Assembly: GCF_001431505.1 (NCBI RefSeq)
Contig: NZ_LDJP01000055.1
Location: 1 to 50,468, forward strand
Length of the DNA: 50,468 nucleotides
Source: Stenotrophomonas daejeonensis
GTDB taxonomy: Bacteria > Pseudomonadota > Gammaproteobacteria > Xanthomonadales > Xanthomonadaceae
Reading direction: 5' to 3'
Shown here piece after piece: positions 1 through 9,330 of the stretch (the first letter of the stretch is position 1; every line of letters begins with the position of its first letter). Below the pieces are notes generated by a model. It did no database searches. It worked only from the letters and a program-made list of their open reading frames with translations, and had not been told where the DNA came from. Both the position numbers and the translations under genes were made by a program.

Positions 1-31
1 CCCTCTCCCCAACCCCCGCTCCGCGCCCCGG

Positions 32-92
32 CCCTTGCGCTGGCGCAAGGGCGTTCGAGGAGCCGCGAACCATGGTTCGCAAACGGCTCCTC
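32..92. repeat. Two adjacent stem-loops downstream of rsmG
   Basis: Two perfect inverted repeats lie side by side. The first pairs 32-40 with 43-51 around a 2-base loop. The second pairs 57-65 with 84-92 and encloses a further 14-bp palindrome at 66-79. Both sit 3' of rsmG, which reads leftward and stops at 131, so they could act as a terminator or RNA-stabilising structure, or be part of a dispersed intergenic repeat. The rest of 1-130 is C/G-rich and holds no gene. Confidence 0.6.
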
Positions 93-130
93 TCGCCCCG
101 GAGAGAGAGGGGCTTCAAGCAGCCGCACGC

Positions 131-775
131 CTACCTCCGGCTGCACACCACCAGATGGCGCTCGCCGGCCAAGCCGGGCACCTGCAACGGCCGCACCTCG
201 GCCACCTGCCAGCCGGCCGGCAGCGCGGCGATTTCCTCGTACGGGTACACGCCCTTCATCGCCAGCAGCTGGCCGCCGGGGCGCAGCAGGTGGCCGCCGA
301 CTTCAATGATGCCGGCCAGCGTGTCCATCGCCCGTGCGGTGAGGGCGTCGAAGGCGCCGGGCTCGTCCAGTGCCTCGGCGCGCGATTCGGCCACGCGGGC
401 ATTGCCGAGGCCGATCTGGCGCACCGCCTCGCGCAGGAAACGCGCTTTCTTGCCGTTGCTCTCCACCAGCGTCACCTGCAACTGCGGGTGGGCGATGGCC
501 AGCGGGATGCCGGGCAGGCCGGGGCCGGTGCCGAGGTCGGCCAGGGTGCCGGATTCGACGTGCGCCGCCATCGCCAGTGAGTCGAGCAGGTGGCGGGTGA
601 CCATCTCGCGCGGGTCGCGGATAGCGGTGAGGTTGTAGGTGCGGTTCCAGCGCACCAGCAGCGACAGGTAGGCCAGCAGCGGCGGCGCCAGCGCGGCGCC
701 CAGGCCCATCGCGTGCAGGCCGCGTTGCAGGTCGTCGGCCACGCCGGGCGGGAGTGGGGTGTCGTTCGCGTTCAT
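131..775 (-). CDS. rsmG: 16S rRNA (guanine-527-N7)-methyltransferase RsmG
   Basis: The 214-residue product matches RsmG/GidB in length and sequence. This SAM-dependent enzyme methylates N7 of G527 in 16S rRNA in the cytoplasm, and its loss is known to cause low-level streptomycin resistance. Visible signatures are the substrate-side [14 protein letters not shown] block (about residues 43-56), the SAM-binding loop [16 protein letters not shown] (about 80-95) and the acidic strand [10 protein letters not shown]. The ATG at 775 gives the usual N-terminus; the longer open frame upstream has no similarity to the family. In Xanthomonadaceae this gene usually precedes parA/parB near the origin, and those would lie just beyond the left edge; this is inference. 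The stop at 131 is TAG. Confidence 0.97.
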   Translation of the reverse strand: MNANDTPLPPGVADDLQRGLHAMGLGAALAPPLLAYLSLLVRWNRTYNLTAIRDPREMVTRHLLDSLAMAAHVESGTLADLGTGPGLPGIPLAIAHPQLQVTLVESNGKKARFLREAVRQIGLGNARVAESRAEALDEPGAFDALTARAMDTLAGIIEVGGHLLRPGGQLLAMKGVYPYEEIAALPAGWQVAEVRPLQVPGLAGERHLVVCSRR

Positions 776-836
776 TGCCGGATTATCGCAGCAGGGCGGG
801 AAACCCGTGGAGGGGACGAGGCAATGCAGGCTCCTC

Positions 837-907
837 GTAGATGCGGGGCTTGCCCCGCATGGGGCCCTACCGGTGAAAGCCCCGTGTGGGGCAAGCCCCA
901 CACCTAC
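837..907. repeat. SMAG-type paired palindrome
   Basis: The element starts GTAG and ends CTAC. It contains two GC-rich hairpins: ATGCGGGGC-TT-GCCCCGCAT, and GTGTGGGGC-AA-GCCCCACAC near the right end. This is the dimeric arrangement of Stenotrophomonas SMAG/REP repeats. It fills most of the gap between rsmG and the 3' end of the hybrid kinase gene. Confidence 0.85.
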
Positions 908-924
908 GCCTTCCAAGCCCTGCC

Positions 925-3900
925 TCACACGCTCCTGCCGGTACTGCACGCGGTCAGGAACGCCCGCAGCGAGGCCGGCTTCACCGGCTTGGTCAGCACC
1001 CGGTAGCCGCGCTGGCGGGCCAGCCGCTTCAGTTCGTCGCGGCCGTCGGCGGTGAGCAGCGCGCCGGGCAGCGGCCGGCCGGCGGCCTTGTTCAGCGCGA
1101 GCAGCGTGGCCAGCCCGTCCATGCGGTCGTGCAGGTGGTAGTCCACCAGCACCACGTCCGGTTGCTCGGCCAGCTTTTCCAGCGCCATGTCCACGGTGCT
1201 GGCGGCGATCACCTGCACCTTCCAGCGGCCGAGCAGCGCGCGCATGCCGTCGAGGATCTCCTGGTCGTTGTCCACGCACAGCACGCGCAGGCCGGCCAGG
1301 GCCTCGTCGCTGCCGAAGCCGGGCGAGGTGCGCGGCGCGGCGGCGGCCAGGGCCGGCGCCGCCACCCGCGGCAGGGTGATGGAGAACATGCTGCCGCGGC
1401 CGGCCTGGCTGCGCGCGTCCAGCGCGTGGCCGAGCAGGCGCGAGATGCGCTGGCAGATCGACAGGCCCAGCCCCAGGCCCTGCTCGCCCCAGTCGAACGG
1501 CTGCTGGTAGCGGTGGAACTCGTCGAATATCTGCTGCATGTGGTGCTCGGGGATGCCTGGGCCGGTGTCCCACACCTGCAGTTCCACCCGCTCGCCGCGC
1601 ACCCGCAGCGCCAGCACGATGCGGCCGCTGCGGGTGTAGCGCAGCGCGTTGGCCATGAAGTTCTGCAGCACCCGGCGCAGCAGCCGGCGGTCGCTGCGCA
1701 CCCACGCGGCCTGCGCGTGCACGTGCAGGCGCAGGCCACGCCCGGCCGCTATCGGCGTGTATTGCGCGGCCAGCTCGCGCACCAGCACCGCGGCGTCGAA
1801 ATCGGCGATGGTCGGGTGCAGGCGGCCGGCGTCCAGCCGCGACACGTCGAGCAGGCCGTCGAGCAGTTCCTCGGCCGCGCGCAGCGAGGCGTCCACGCGT
1901 TCGGCGAGGTGGCGCTGCTCGTCATCGTCGCGCAGGCTGTCGCGCAGCGCCGAGGCGAACAGCCGCGCCGCGTTCAGCGGTTGCAGCACGTCGTGGCTGA
2001 TGGCGGCGAGGAAGCGGGTCTTGGACTGCTGCGCCGCCTCGGCCACCTGCGAGCGCTCGGCCACCCGCTGCTCCAGGGTTTCGTTGGCTTCCAGCAGCGC
2101 CTGCTCGGCGCGCTTGAAATCGGTGATGTCGTTGTAGCTGGTGACGTAGCCACCGCCGGGCAGCGCCTGCCCGCGCAGCTCGATGACCTTGCCGTCGGCG
2201 CCGGTGCGCTCGAACACGTGCGGCGTGCCGGCGCGCATGTGGCCGATGCGGCGGGCGATCTGCACCTCGGTGTCGCCCTCGCCCAGCTCGCCGCGTTCGG
2301 CGTTGTAGCGAATCAGGTCGGCGACCGGGCGGCCGACGTAGAGCATGCCGTCGGGGTAGCCGAACATCTGCTGGTAGCGGCGATTCCATGCGGTCAGGCG
2401 CATGTCCGGGTCGACCACGCTGACCCCGGCGCTGATGTTCTCCAGCGTGGTGGACAGGATCTCGCGGTTGAAGCGCAGTTCCTGCCCGGCTTCGTCGAGC
2501 ACCGCCACCACTTCGCCCAGGTCCATGCCCGAGCCGCGCAGCAGGCTGGTCAGCAGCAGCCGCGCCGAGGCGGCGCCGATCGAGGCGGCCAGCAGGCGCT
2601 CGGTGAATTGCACCCAGGCGCGGTCGGCGGCGGCGGCCGGTTGCAGCTCGCGCTGCAGCACCCGCGCCTGTTCGGTGAACGCGCGCCGCGCGCGGTGGTC
2701 GCCGACCACGCGCTTGGCCAGGGTCAGCAAATCGCGCACCTTGACGTGGGCCGGCCAGTCGCTGGCCACCGCCGGGCGCTGCGCGTAGGGGTCGAGGAAC
2801 GGCGCCGCGCGCAGGCGCTCGGCCACGCCGGGCCGGCGCCGCATCGACACCAGCAGCATCGTCGCGCTGTTGAGCAACAGCGACCAGAACGTGCCGTGGG
2901 TCAGCGAATCCCAGCCGCTCAGGCCGAACAGCTGCTGCGGGCGCAGCCAGCCGATGCCGAACGGACCGTGCTCGACCAGCGCCACGTCCAGCCAGCCGCC
3001 CTGCGCCAGCGCCGGCAGCAGCAGGGTGTAGCCCCATACGCAGAAGCCGACCAGCATGCCGCTTTCCACGCCGCGGCGGCTGGCGCCGCGCCAGTACAGC
3101 CCGCCGATCAGCCCCGGTGCGAACTGCGCCACCGCCGCAAACGCCATCAGCCCGTAGGCGGCCAGCATGGTGTCGTTGTTGCTGCCGCGGTAATAACCGT
3201 AGGCGACCATCGCCAGCAGCAGGATCGCCAGGCGCCGTATCCACAGCACCCGCGAAGCGACGTTGGCCGCCGCGCGGTGGTCGCCGCTGCGGCGCAGCAG
3301 CAGCGGCATCACCAGGTCGTTGCTGATCATCGTCGCCAGCGCGATCGAGGAGACGATGACCATGCCGGTGGCGGCGGAGAAACCGCCGACGTAGGCCACC
3401 AGCGCCAGCGCGGTGTTGTCCCCGCGCATCGGCAGCGCCAGCAGCAGCGCGTCGTTGACGACCTGTCCGTCGCCGAGCAGCGCGCTGCCGGCCACCGCGA
3501 CCGGCACGATCATCAGCGAGATCAGCACCAGGTAGCCGCCGAACAGCCAGCGCGCGCGGCGCACGTCGCCGACCTGCCCGCATTCCACCACCGCCACGTG
3601 GAACTGGCGCGGCAGGCAGACCAGGGCGAGGAAACTGAGCAGGGTCTGCGCGGCGAAGCCTTCCGGCGGCATGCCCTCGAACAGGATGCGCGCCGAGGCC
3701 ACCACCGATTCGCCGCGGTCGTTCAGCCATACCCAGGCGAACACGCCCACCGCCACCAGCGCCAGCAGCTTGATCATCGACTCCAGCGCGATGGCCAGCA
3801 TCATGCCGTGGTGGTGCTCGGTGGCATCCACCTGGCGCGCGCCGAACAGGATCGCGAACAACGCCATCAACAGCGCCACGTACAGCGCCGGGTCGGCGAA

Positions 3901-4365
3901 GGCGCTGCTGCCGGCGGCGTTGCCGGTGAGCACCTGCAGGCTCATCGCCACCGCCTTGTACTGCAGCGCCAGGTACGGCACCACCCCGACCAGCGCGATC
4001 AGCGCCACCAGCGCGGCCAGCCGCCGCGAGCGGCCGAAGCGCGAGGAGATGAAGTCGGCGATGGAAACGACGTTCTCGTTGCGCGCCACCAGCGCCAGCC
4101 GTTCGATGATGCGCCAGCCGAACAGCAGCATCAGCAACGGCCCCAGGTAGATCGGCAGGTAGCCGATGCCGTAGCGCACCGCGGTGCCGACCGCGCCGTA
4201 GAAGGTCCACGACGAGCAGTACACCGCCAGCGCCAGGCTGTAGACCAGCGGCCGCAGCCACGGCCGGTCCGGGTACATCGGCCGGCGGTCGCCCCACCAC
4301 GCCACGCCGAACAGCAGCGCGGCATAGGCGAGCGAAACGAGCAGCAACGTCCAGCTGGAAATCAA
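925..4365 (-). CDS. Symporter-like hybrid sensor histidine kinase (NahK/ErcS- and CbrA-like)
   Basis: The product is 1,146 residues. About residues 1-505 form a multi-pass membrane region resembling sodium:solute symporters (SSS family), as in CbrA-type sensors. A linker and a PAS domain (about 650-755) follow, then a HisKA domain with the phospho-acceptor in [10 protein letters not shown] (His about 791), an HATPase domain with N box (NFMANALRY), DTGPGIP and GLGLGLSIC motifs, and a C-terminal receiver with the phosphorylatable Asp in VLVDYHL (about 1075). The H-box sequence is of the NahK/ErcS type. I chose the TTG start at 4365 because GGAGG lies 7 bases upstream; the nearby ATG is in another frame. 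It follows another histidine kinase gene by 50 bases and is probably co-transcribed with it. The signal sensed is unknown. Confidence 0.9.
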   Translation of the reverse strand: MISSWTLLLVSLAYAALLFGVAWWGDRRPMYPDRPWLRPLVYSLALAVYCSSWTFYGAVGTAVRYGIGYLPIYLGPLLMLLFGWRIIERLALVARNENVVSIADFISSRFGRSRRLAALVALIALVGVVPYLALQYKAVAMSLQVLTGNAAGSSAFADPALYVALLMALFAILFGARQVDATEHHHGMMLAIALESMIKLLALVAVGVFAWVWLNDRGESVVASARILFEGMPPEGFAAQTLLSFLALVCLPRQFHVAVVECGQVGDVRRARWLFGGYLVLISLMIVPVAVAGSALLGDGQVVNDALLLALPMRGDNTALALVAYVGGFSAATGMVIVSSIALATMISNDLVMPLLLRRSGDHRAAANVASRVLWIRRLAILLLAMVAYGYYRGSNNDTMLAAYGLMAFAAVAQFAPGLIGGLYWRGASRRGVESGMLVGFCVWGYTLLLPALAQGGWLDVALVEHGPFGIGWLRPQQLFGLSGWDSLTHGTFWSLLLNSATMLLVSMRRRPGVAERLRAAPFLDPYAQRPAVASDWPAHVKVRDLLTLAKRVVGDHRARRAFTEQARVLQRELQPAAAADRAWVQFTERLLAASIGAASARLLLTSLLRGSGMDLGEVVAVLDEAGQELRFNREILSTTLENISAGVSVVDPDMRLTAWNRRYQQMFGYPDGMLYVGRPVADLIRYNAERGELGEGDTEVQIARRIGHMRAGTPHVFERTGADGKVIELRGQALPGGGYVTSYNDITDFKRAEQALLEANETLEQRVAERSQVAEAAQQSKTRFLAAISHDVLQPLNAARLFASALRDSLRDDDEQRHLAERVDASLRAAEELLDGLLDVSRLDAGRLHPTIADFDAAVLVRELAAQYTPIAAGRGLRLHVHAQAAWVRSDRRLLRRVLQNFMANALRYTRSGRIVLALRVRGERVELQVWDTGPGIPEHHMQQIFDEFHRYQQPFDWGEQGLGLGLSICQRISRLLGHALDARSQAGRGSMFSITLPRVAAPALAAAAPRTSPGFGSDEALAGLRVLCVDNDQEILDGMRALLGRWKVQVIAASTVDMALEKLAEQPDVVLVDYHLHDRMDGLATLLALNKAAGRPLPGALLTADGRDELKRLARQRGYRVLTKPVKPASLRAFLTACSTGRSV

Positions 4366-4415
4366 GCATCCGCCTCCGAACCGAATTGCCGCAGTGTAGT
4401 GGAGCGGCAGTGGGA

Positions 4416-5795
4416 TCAGGCCGCCGGCAACGGCCGCGCCGGCAGCCACAGGTGGAAGCAGGCGCCCTGCCCCGGCGCGCTCTCCACGGTGATGCGGCCA
4501 CCGCCGGCCTCGACCAGGTTGGCCGCCACCGCCAGCCCCAGCCCGGTGCCCTGGCCACTGGGCTTGGTGGTGAAGAACGGCTCCAGGCAGCGCCGGCGCA
4601 CGTCCTCGCTCATGCCGTGGCCGCTGTCGCGCACTTCCACGTGCAGTTCGTCCCCCGGCGCCGGGCAGGACAGCACGAGGCGAAAGCTGCCGCCCTCGGG
4701 CATGGCCTGCTGCGCGTTGGCGGCCAGGCTCAGCAGGACCAGTTCCAGCTGCGCCGGGTCGAAGTGGATCCGGCAGCGCACCTGCGCGGTGTCCAGCGCG
4801 AATGCCACCCGCGCATCGAACAGCTGCCGCAGCATCGGCTCCATCGCCGCAATGGTGGCCGCCGCATCCAGCAGCTGCGGCCGCGCCACTTCCTGGCGGC
4901 TGAAATCCAGCAGCCGCCGGGTCACCGCGCCGGCACGCCGCGCGGCCGATTCCACCCCCGACAGCGCGGCCTTCAACTCGGCCGGATCATCACTGCGCCG
5001 GCCCTTGCCGGCATAGCCCATGATCAGCGCCAGCAGGTGGTTGAAGTCGTGCGCCACGCCGCTGGCCAGGCGGCCCACGTTCTCGATCTTCAGCGCATGC
5101 ACCAGTTGCTCGCGCGAACGTTCCTTCTCCTGCATTTCCAGCTGCAGCTCGTCGCGCTTGCGCGCCAGGTCGATGCCGCGGCGCCGGGCGATGCGCAGGT
5201 TCTCGCGCAGCGAGGCCATCGACTGGTCCAGCACGAAGGCGGCCAGCAGCACGCCGAAACCGGCCAACGCCAGGTCGCGCACGGCCAGTTCCACCCGCGC
5301 CGGGAAATAGAAGCCGGCGGCCGCGTCGAGCCAGGCCCCCAGCGCCATCAGCGCGCACAGCCAACCGGCCGCCAGCCACAACGCGCGCCGGCCCAGCAGC
5401 GCACCGGCCAACAGCACCGGCAACAACTGCAGCAGTTGCCCCTGCATCTGCGAACGCAGGCCCCAGTAGCCATAGGCCACCGAGGTCAGCAGCAGGTTGA
5501 GCAGCACGAACAGCAGGGCAGCCGCCTGCAGCCGCTGCCGGCGCAGCAGTTCCAGCGAGGCCAGGCACGCCAGCATGCCGCCCACGGCCAGCACCCGCAC
5601 CAGCGGACCCGGCGACGGGCCACTCCACAGCAGGGCCAGCAGCCGGTAGCCGGCCACCAGCAGCAACAGGCGCAGCATCATCGCCGCCATGCGCCTTTCG
5701 GTGGCATCGACTGCGGGCAGCCAGCGGCGGCGACGGGCCGGAGCCTGTTGCGGGGGCCCGGCCGGATCGCCACGCCGGAAGGATCGGGAATGCAT
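4416..5795 (-). CDS. Membrane sensor histidine kinase
   Basis: The product is 459 residues. A basic N-terminus is followed by about five hydrophobic segments between residues 38 and 190, then a coiled-coil-like linker (about 195-235). The HisKA-type motif GVAHDFNHLL carries the acceptor His (about 249). The ATPase domain has an N-box-like LAANAQQAM, the G1 box RDSGHGMSED, the F-box-like EPFFTTK and the G2 box GTGLGLAVA. The HDFN H-box resembles the NtrB/hybrid-kinase group. No response regulator is next to it; the downstream gene encodes a hybrid kinase, so the two could form a joint signalling unit (inference). The ATG at 5795 has no clear ribosome binding site. An internal ATG at 5690, preceded by AAAGG, would remove the basic tail. 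Confidence 0.88.
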   Translation of the reverse strand: MHSRSFRRGDPAGPPQQAPARRRRWLPAVDATERRMAAMMLRLLLLVAGYRLLALLWSGPSPGPLVRVLAVGGMLACLASLELLRRQRLQAAALLFVLLNLLLTSVAYGYWGLRSQMQGQLLQLLPVLLAGALLGRRALWLAAGWLCALMALGAWLDAAAGFYFPARVELAVRDLALAGFGVLLAAFVLDQSMASLRENLRIARRRGIDLARKRDELQLEMQEKERSREQLVHALKIENVGRLASGVAHDFNHLLALIMGYAGKGRRSDDPAELKAALSGVESAARRAGAVTRRLLDFSRQEVARPQLLDAAATIAAMEPMLRQLFDARVAFALDTAQVRCRIHFDPAQLELVLLSLAANAQQAMPEGGSFRLVLSCPAPGDELHVEVRDSGHGMSEDVRRRCLEPFFTTKPSGQGTGLGLAVAANLVEAGGGRITVESAPGQGACFHLWLPARPLPAA

Positions 5796-5845
5796 CGGTC
5801 GGGGGTTCCCATCGCGGCGCGGGCCGCACGATACGTGAAGGGTCT

Positions 5846-5856
5846 GCGGCTATATT
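5846..5856 (+). promoter_or_regulatory. Promoter-like element shared by the TPR gene pair (copy 1)
   Basis: The 11-mer GCGGCTATATT occurs 77 bases before the ATG at 5933 and again at 7247-7257, 82 bases before the ATG at 7339. TATATT resembles a sigma-70 -10 box, but I see no good -35 box. The conservation fits a regulatory region copied along with the gene. Confidence 0.4.
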
Positions 5857-5932
5857 ACGGACCATCCGCCGTCGAAGCGCCCGAGCCGTTTCCCCGGCGG
5901 CATCGCCTTTTCGCCGCAACGCGCCCGGCTCC

Positions 5933-7216
5933 ATGCACCCGCTCCGCACCCCTTCCCGCCTGCCACCGTTGCTGCCATGCCTGCTGCTGGCGCTGGCCGT
6001 GGCTGGTACTGCCCGCGGCCAGGCGACCGGCACCGACGCGCAGGTGGCACGCTGCCAGACGCTGGTCCGCAGCTCGCCCCACGACGCGCTGGCGCTGGCC
6101 GACCGCCTGCTGGCGGCGCCGGCGCTGCCGCCGGCGGTGGAGGTCGGCATGGTCGGTTGCCGTGGCCTCGCCCTGACCCTGCTCGGCCGGGGCGAGGAAA
6201 GCAGGCAGGCGATGGCACGGCTGCGGGCGTTGCTGCGGACCTCGGGGCTGCCGCTCGGCGAATACGACCAAGTGCAGCGACGGGCCGCTTTCCTGCTGCT
6301 GCGTGACGGCCGGACCGAGGAGGGATTGCAGATACTCGAGGCCATGCAGGAACGCAGCATCGCCGCCGCGGACGTCGGCGACCAGGTGCTGGCGCTGGGC
6401 CATATCGCGCTGATCCACGCCGAACAGCTGGACGACCTGGAAGGTGCGCTGCGTTACCAGCAACAGGCGCTCGCCCTGTCCGGCCACCTGCAGCGGCCGC
6501 CGCTGCCACAGGACGTGACCCTCAATTACAACCACGGCTACGTCTTGCTGCTGCTCAGGCGCTACGACGAGGCCGACAAGGCGTTCGACCGCGCGGAGGA
6601 CATCGCCAAACGCCTGTCCAGCCAGGACGTGGTGCTGCACCGCATCCGCAGCGACCGCGCCGAGATACTGCGCGCCCGCGGCCACCCGGAAGCGGCCAGG
6701 GCCGAGCTGCTGGCCGTCCTGCGCTGGCAGCAGCGCAACAATCCGTCGGGGCAGGTCAGCACCCTGCAATACCTGGCGCGGATCGCGCTGGAACAGGGCG
6801 CACCGGAGGAGGCCCGGTGCCTGGCCGAACAGGCGCAGGCGATGGCCGAGGCCATCAGGTTCCCGTCGGGCGCCCGCGACCGGCTGGACCTGCTGGCCGA
6901 GATCAGCGTGGCGCTGGGCGACATGGCGCGGGCACGCGACTACCTGCACCGGGCCCGGCAGCTCGACCGGCCGCGGATGACGGACGCCAGCCTGGCGCGG
7001 CTGGCCAGGTTGCAGGCCAGGGCCGCGCAGGCGCTGGACCCGGCCCGCATCAACGCCACCCAGGAAGCCAGCCGCGACCGCCTGCTGCGCGACATCGCGT
7101 TGGCCGTCGTGGCGATGCTGCTGCTGGGCAGCGGCGGCCTGTACCTGCGCGTTCGCCGCCTGCGGCAACGGTTGCGCCGGTTCGATGCCGTCGATGGAAC
7201 GGGCAACCGCCCTTGA
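5933..7216 (+). CDS. TPR membrane protein, GGDEF-less paralogue of the downstream gene
   Basis: The 427-residue product has a signal peptide (about 1-29, ending near TARGQ), a helical TPR-like sensor region with alternating Ala/Leu helices (about 35-380), and one transmembrane segment near residues 386-405. It aligns almost end to end with the N-terminal 430 residues of the next gene, including GALRYQQQA, HLQRPPLPQDV and YNHGY. In the neighbour the membrane segment leads into a GGDEF domain. Here the protein stops about 20 residues after the membrane, and its last residues (VDGTGNRP) look like a shortened remnant of the DALTGLANR motif that opens GGDEF domains. It could be a receptor-only decoy or partner of the longer protein, or an eroding duplicate; its open frame is intact. 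Function is unknown. Confidence 0.8.
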   Translation: MHPLRTPSRLPPLLPCLLLALAVAGTARGQATGTDAQVARCQTLVRSSPHDALALADRLLAAPALPPAVEVGMVGCRGLALTLLGRGEESRQAMARLRALLRTSGLPLGEYDQVQRRAAFLLLRDGRTEEGLQILEAMQERSIAAADVGDQVLALGHIALIHAEQLDDLEGALRYQQQALALSGHLQRPPLPQDVTLNYNHGYVLLLLRRYDEADKAFDRAEDIAKRLSSQDVVLHRIRSDRAEILRARGHPEAARAELLAVLRWQQRNNPSGQVSTLQYLARIALEQGAPEEARCLAEQAQAMAEAIRFPSGARDRLDLLAEISVALGDMARARDYLHRARQLDRPRMTDASLARLARLQARAAQALDPARINATQEASRDRLLRDIALAVVAMLLLGSGGLYLRVRRLRQRLRRFDAVDGTGNRP

Positions 7217-7246
7217 GGCGAACCCCGGCGCCCACCGGCGGGACCA

Positions 7247-7257
7247 GCGGCTATATT
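7247..7257 (+). promoter_or_regulatory. Promoter-like element shared by the TPR gene pair (copy 2)
   Basis: Second copy of GCGGCTATATT, 82 bases before the ATG at 7339. The two copies are the clearest similarity between the two upstream regions. No convincing -35 box is visible. Confidence 0.4.
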
Positions 7258-7338
7258 GAGCCGCATCCGTTACCGGAGCGGCGCCCCGCGCCGCCGCTCC
7301 CCGGACAGCCTTCTCCTCGCCAGGAAGCCGTTGCCGCC

Positions 7339-9288
7339 ATGCGCCGTCCCCTCCGCAATGCCCGCCTCCGCTGCCTGTTGCCATGCCTGCTGCTGGTGGC
7401 GATCGGCCCGGTCCACGGCCAGGAGGTGGCGGCCACCACCGATGCGCGGCAGATGGAACAAGTGCAGCGCTGCCATTCGGTGATGCACGGCTCCCCCCGC
7501 GACGCGCTGGCCATCGCCGACCAGCTGCTGGCCGCGCCGGCCCTGTCGCCGGTGGTGGAGATCGGTGCGGTCAGCTGCCGCGGCTTCTCCCTGCAGTTGC
7601 TCGGGCAGGGTGCGGGCAGCCTGGACGCGGCGGCGCGCTTGAAGGTGCTGATGGAAACGCCCGGGCTGCCGGTGATGGAACGCAACCGCGCACTGCAGAT
7701 CGCCGCCACGCTGCTGCAACGCAACGGCCAGACCCGCGAGGGCCTGCAACTGCTCGAATCGATGCTGGAGCGCGCCATCGCCGAAGACGACGTCACCGGG
7801 CAGATCAGCGCGCTGAGCGGCATCGCGCTGGTCCGCGGCGAGCAGATGGACGACCCGGAAGGCGCCCTGCGTTACCAGCAGCAGGCCATCGCCCTGTCCG
7901 ACCACCTGCAGCGGCCGCCGCTGCCGCAGGACGTGCTGCTCCACTACAACCACGGCTACACGCTGCTGCAGCTCAAGCGCTACGACGAGGCGGGCAAGGC
8001 ATTCAACCGCGCCGAAACCATCGCCAACCGGCTCTCCAACCAGGACGTGATGCTGCAACGCATCCGCGGCCACCGCGCCGAGATGCTGCATGCCCGCGGC
8101 GAGCTGGAGGCGGCCAGGTCCGGGCTGCTCGCGATCCTGCCCTGGCAGCGGGAGAACGATCCGCTGGGCGAGGTCGTCACCCTGCAACGCCTGGCGCGGA
8201 TCGCCTTGGAACAGGATGCCGCGGAGGAAGCGCGGCAGTTGGCCGGGCAGGCATTGGCGGTGGCCGAGCGCGGCAGATTCCCCGAGGCCATCCGCGACAG
8301 CCTGGACCTGCTGGCCGAAACCAGCATGCTCCTGGGCGATGCCGCGCAGGCCCGCGACTACCTGCGGCAGGCGCGGGAGATCGACCAGTCACGGATGAAG
8401 GGCGACAACCTCGACCGCCTCGCCAGGCTGCAGGCCAAGGCCGAACAGGCGCTGGACCCGATCCGTACCAATGCCACCCAGAAAGCCAACCGCGACCGCC
8501 TGCTGCGCAATGCCGCGCTCGCCGCGGCGGTGGTGCTATTGCTGGGCGCGGGCGGCCTGTACCTGCGCATGCGTCGCCAGCAACGGCGGCTGCGCCAGAT
8601 CGACACCACCGACGCGCTCACCGGGCTGGCAAACCGGCACGAGGCCGAGCGCCTGCTCGCCGCAACCGCGCCGGCAGGCGCCAACAAGGCGCGCAGCGCG
8701 GTGCTGCTGCTGGAAATCGACGGCTTCAAGGCACTCAACGACCAGCACGGCCATGCCGCCGGCGACCAGTTGCTGTGCGCGGTGGCCGAGGCGCTCGCGC
8801 AGGGCAGCGACCAGCACGACCACGTGGCGCGCTGGAGCGGCGCGGCGTTCATGGTGATCCGCGGCAATACCTCGCAGGCGGCCGCGTTCGCGTTGGCCGC
8901 GCACCTGTGCCGCCGCATCGGGCGATTGCAGGTCGAAATCGCGCCGGGCCAGTATCTGGCGCCCACCGTCTCCACCGGCGTGGCGTCCCACCCGCTGTTC
9001 CCCGGTCGCGCCCCGCGACTGGCCGACACCCTGCGCGCGGCCGGCCGCGCCCTGCAGGTGGCGCAGCGCAGCGGCCCCGGCACCTGGGCCGGGCTGTGGG
9101 GCCTGGCCGAAGGCCGCGGCATCGACCTGCACGACCTGCTGCACGCTCCCGAACAGGCGCTGGCGCAGGGCTGGATCGCCATCGGCGGCGGCCGCCCCAT
9201 GTCGTGGACGCCGCCGCGCGGGACTGCGACGGGGTCGCCGGCACCGGCACACCGCCCGGCGGGCAATGCCGTGGGCGAGCGCTCCTGA
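7339..9288 (+). CDS. TPR-sensor protein with degenerate GGDEF domain
   Basis: The product is 649 residues: a signal peptide (about 1-28), a periplasmic TPR-like region (about 35-390), one transmembrane segment (about 391-410) and a C-terminal GGDEF-type domain. The domain start is recognisable (DALTGLANRHEAERL, with DGFKALNDQHGHAAGDQLL following). The catalytic GG(D/E)EF motif, however, reads SGAAF at residues 500-504, and no RxxD inhibitory site precedes it. Known diguanylate cyclases need the acidic residues of this motif to make cyclic di-GMP, so this domain is probably inactive as a cyclase. It could bind GTP or a partner protein instead. The ATG at 7339 follows AGGAAG and gives a clear signal peptide. 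It is a tandem paralogue of the gene before it. Confidence 0.85.
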   Translation: MRRPLRNARLRCLLPCLLLVAIGPVHGQEVAATTDARQMEQVQRCHSVMHGSPRDALAIADQLLAAPALSPVVEIGAVSCRGFSLQLLGQGAGSLDAAARLKVLMETPGLPVMERNRALQIAATLLQRNGQTREGLQLLESMLERAIAEDDVTGQISALSGIALVRGEQMDDPEGALRYQQQAIALSDHLQRPPLPQDVLLHYNHGYTLLQLKRYDEAGKAFNRAETIANRLSNQDVMLQRIRGHRAEMLHARGELEAARSGLLAILPWQRENDPLGEVVTLQRLARIALEQDAAEEARQLAGQALAVAERGRFPEAIRDSLDLLAETSMLLGDAAQARDYLRQAREIDQSRMKGDNLDRLARLQAKAEQALDPIRTNATQKANRDRLLRNAALAAAVVLLLGAGGLYLRMRRQQRRLRQIDTTDALTGLANRHEAERLLAATAPAGANKARSAVLLLEIDGFKALNDQHGHAAGDQLLCAVAEALAQGSDQHDHVARWSGAAFMVIRGNTSQAAAFALAAHLCRRIGRLQVEIAPGQYLAPTVSTGVASHPLFPGRAPRLADTLRAAGRALQVAQRSGPGTWAGLWGLAEGRGIDLHDLLHAPEQALAQGWIAIGGGRPMSWTPPRGTATGSPAPAHRPAGNAVGERS

Positions 9289-9290
9289 AC

Positions 9291-9322
9291 CGGGTGGAGG
9301 CGTCTCCCCACGCCTCCACCCG
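9291..9322. terminator. Strong hairpin between convergent genes
   Basis: A perfect 12-bp stem (9291-9302 with 9311-9322) encloses an 8-base loop. It lies between the stop of the degenerate GGDEF gene (9288) and the stop of the convergent OmpA-family gene (9331). There is no clear U-run on either side. Its position suggests a bidirectional terminator. Confidence 0.6.
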
Positions 9323-9330
9323 CCCCTGGA

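Noticed and set aside
886..5016. A long open frame on the plus strand opposite the two kinase genes
   Set aside because: Its translation is rich in Gln, His, Arg and Ala with no domain, as expected for the antisense of a high-GC gene. The minus-strand frames have clear kinase motifs.
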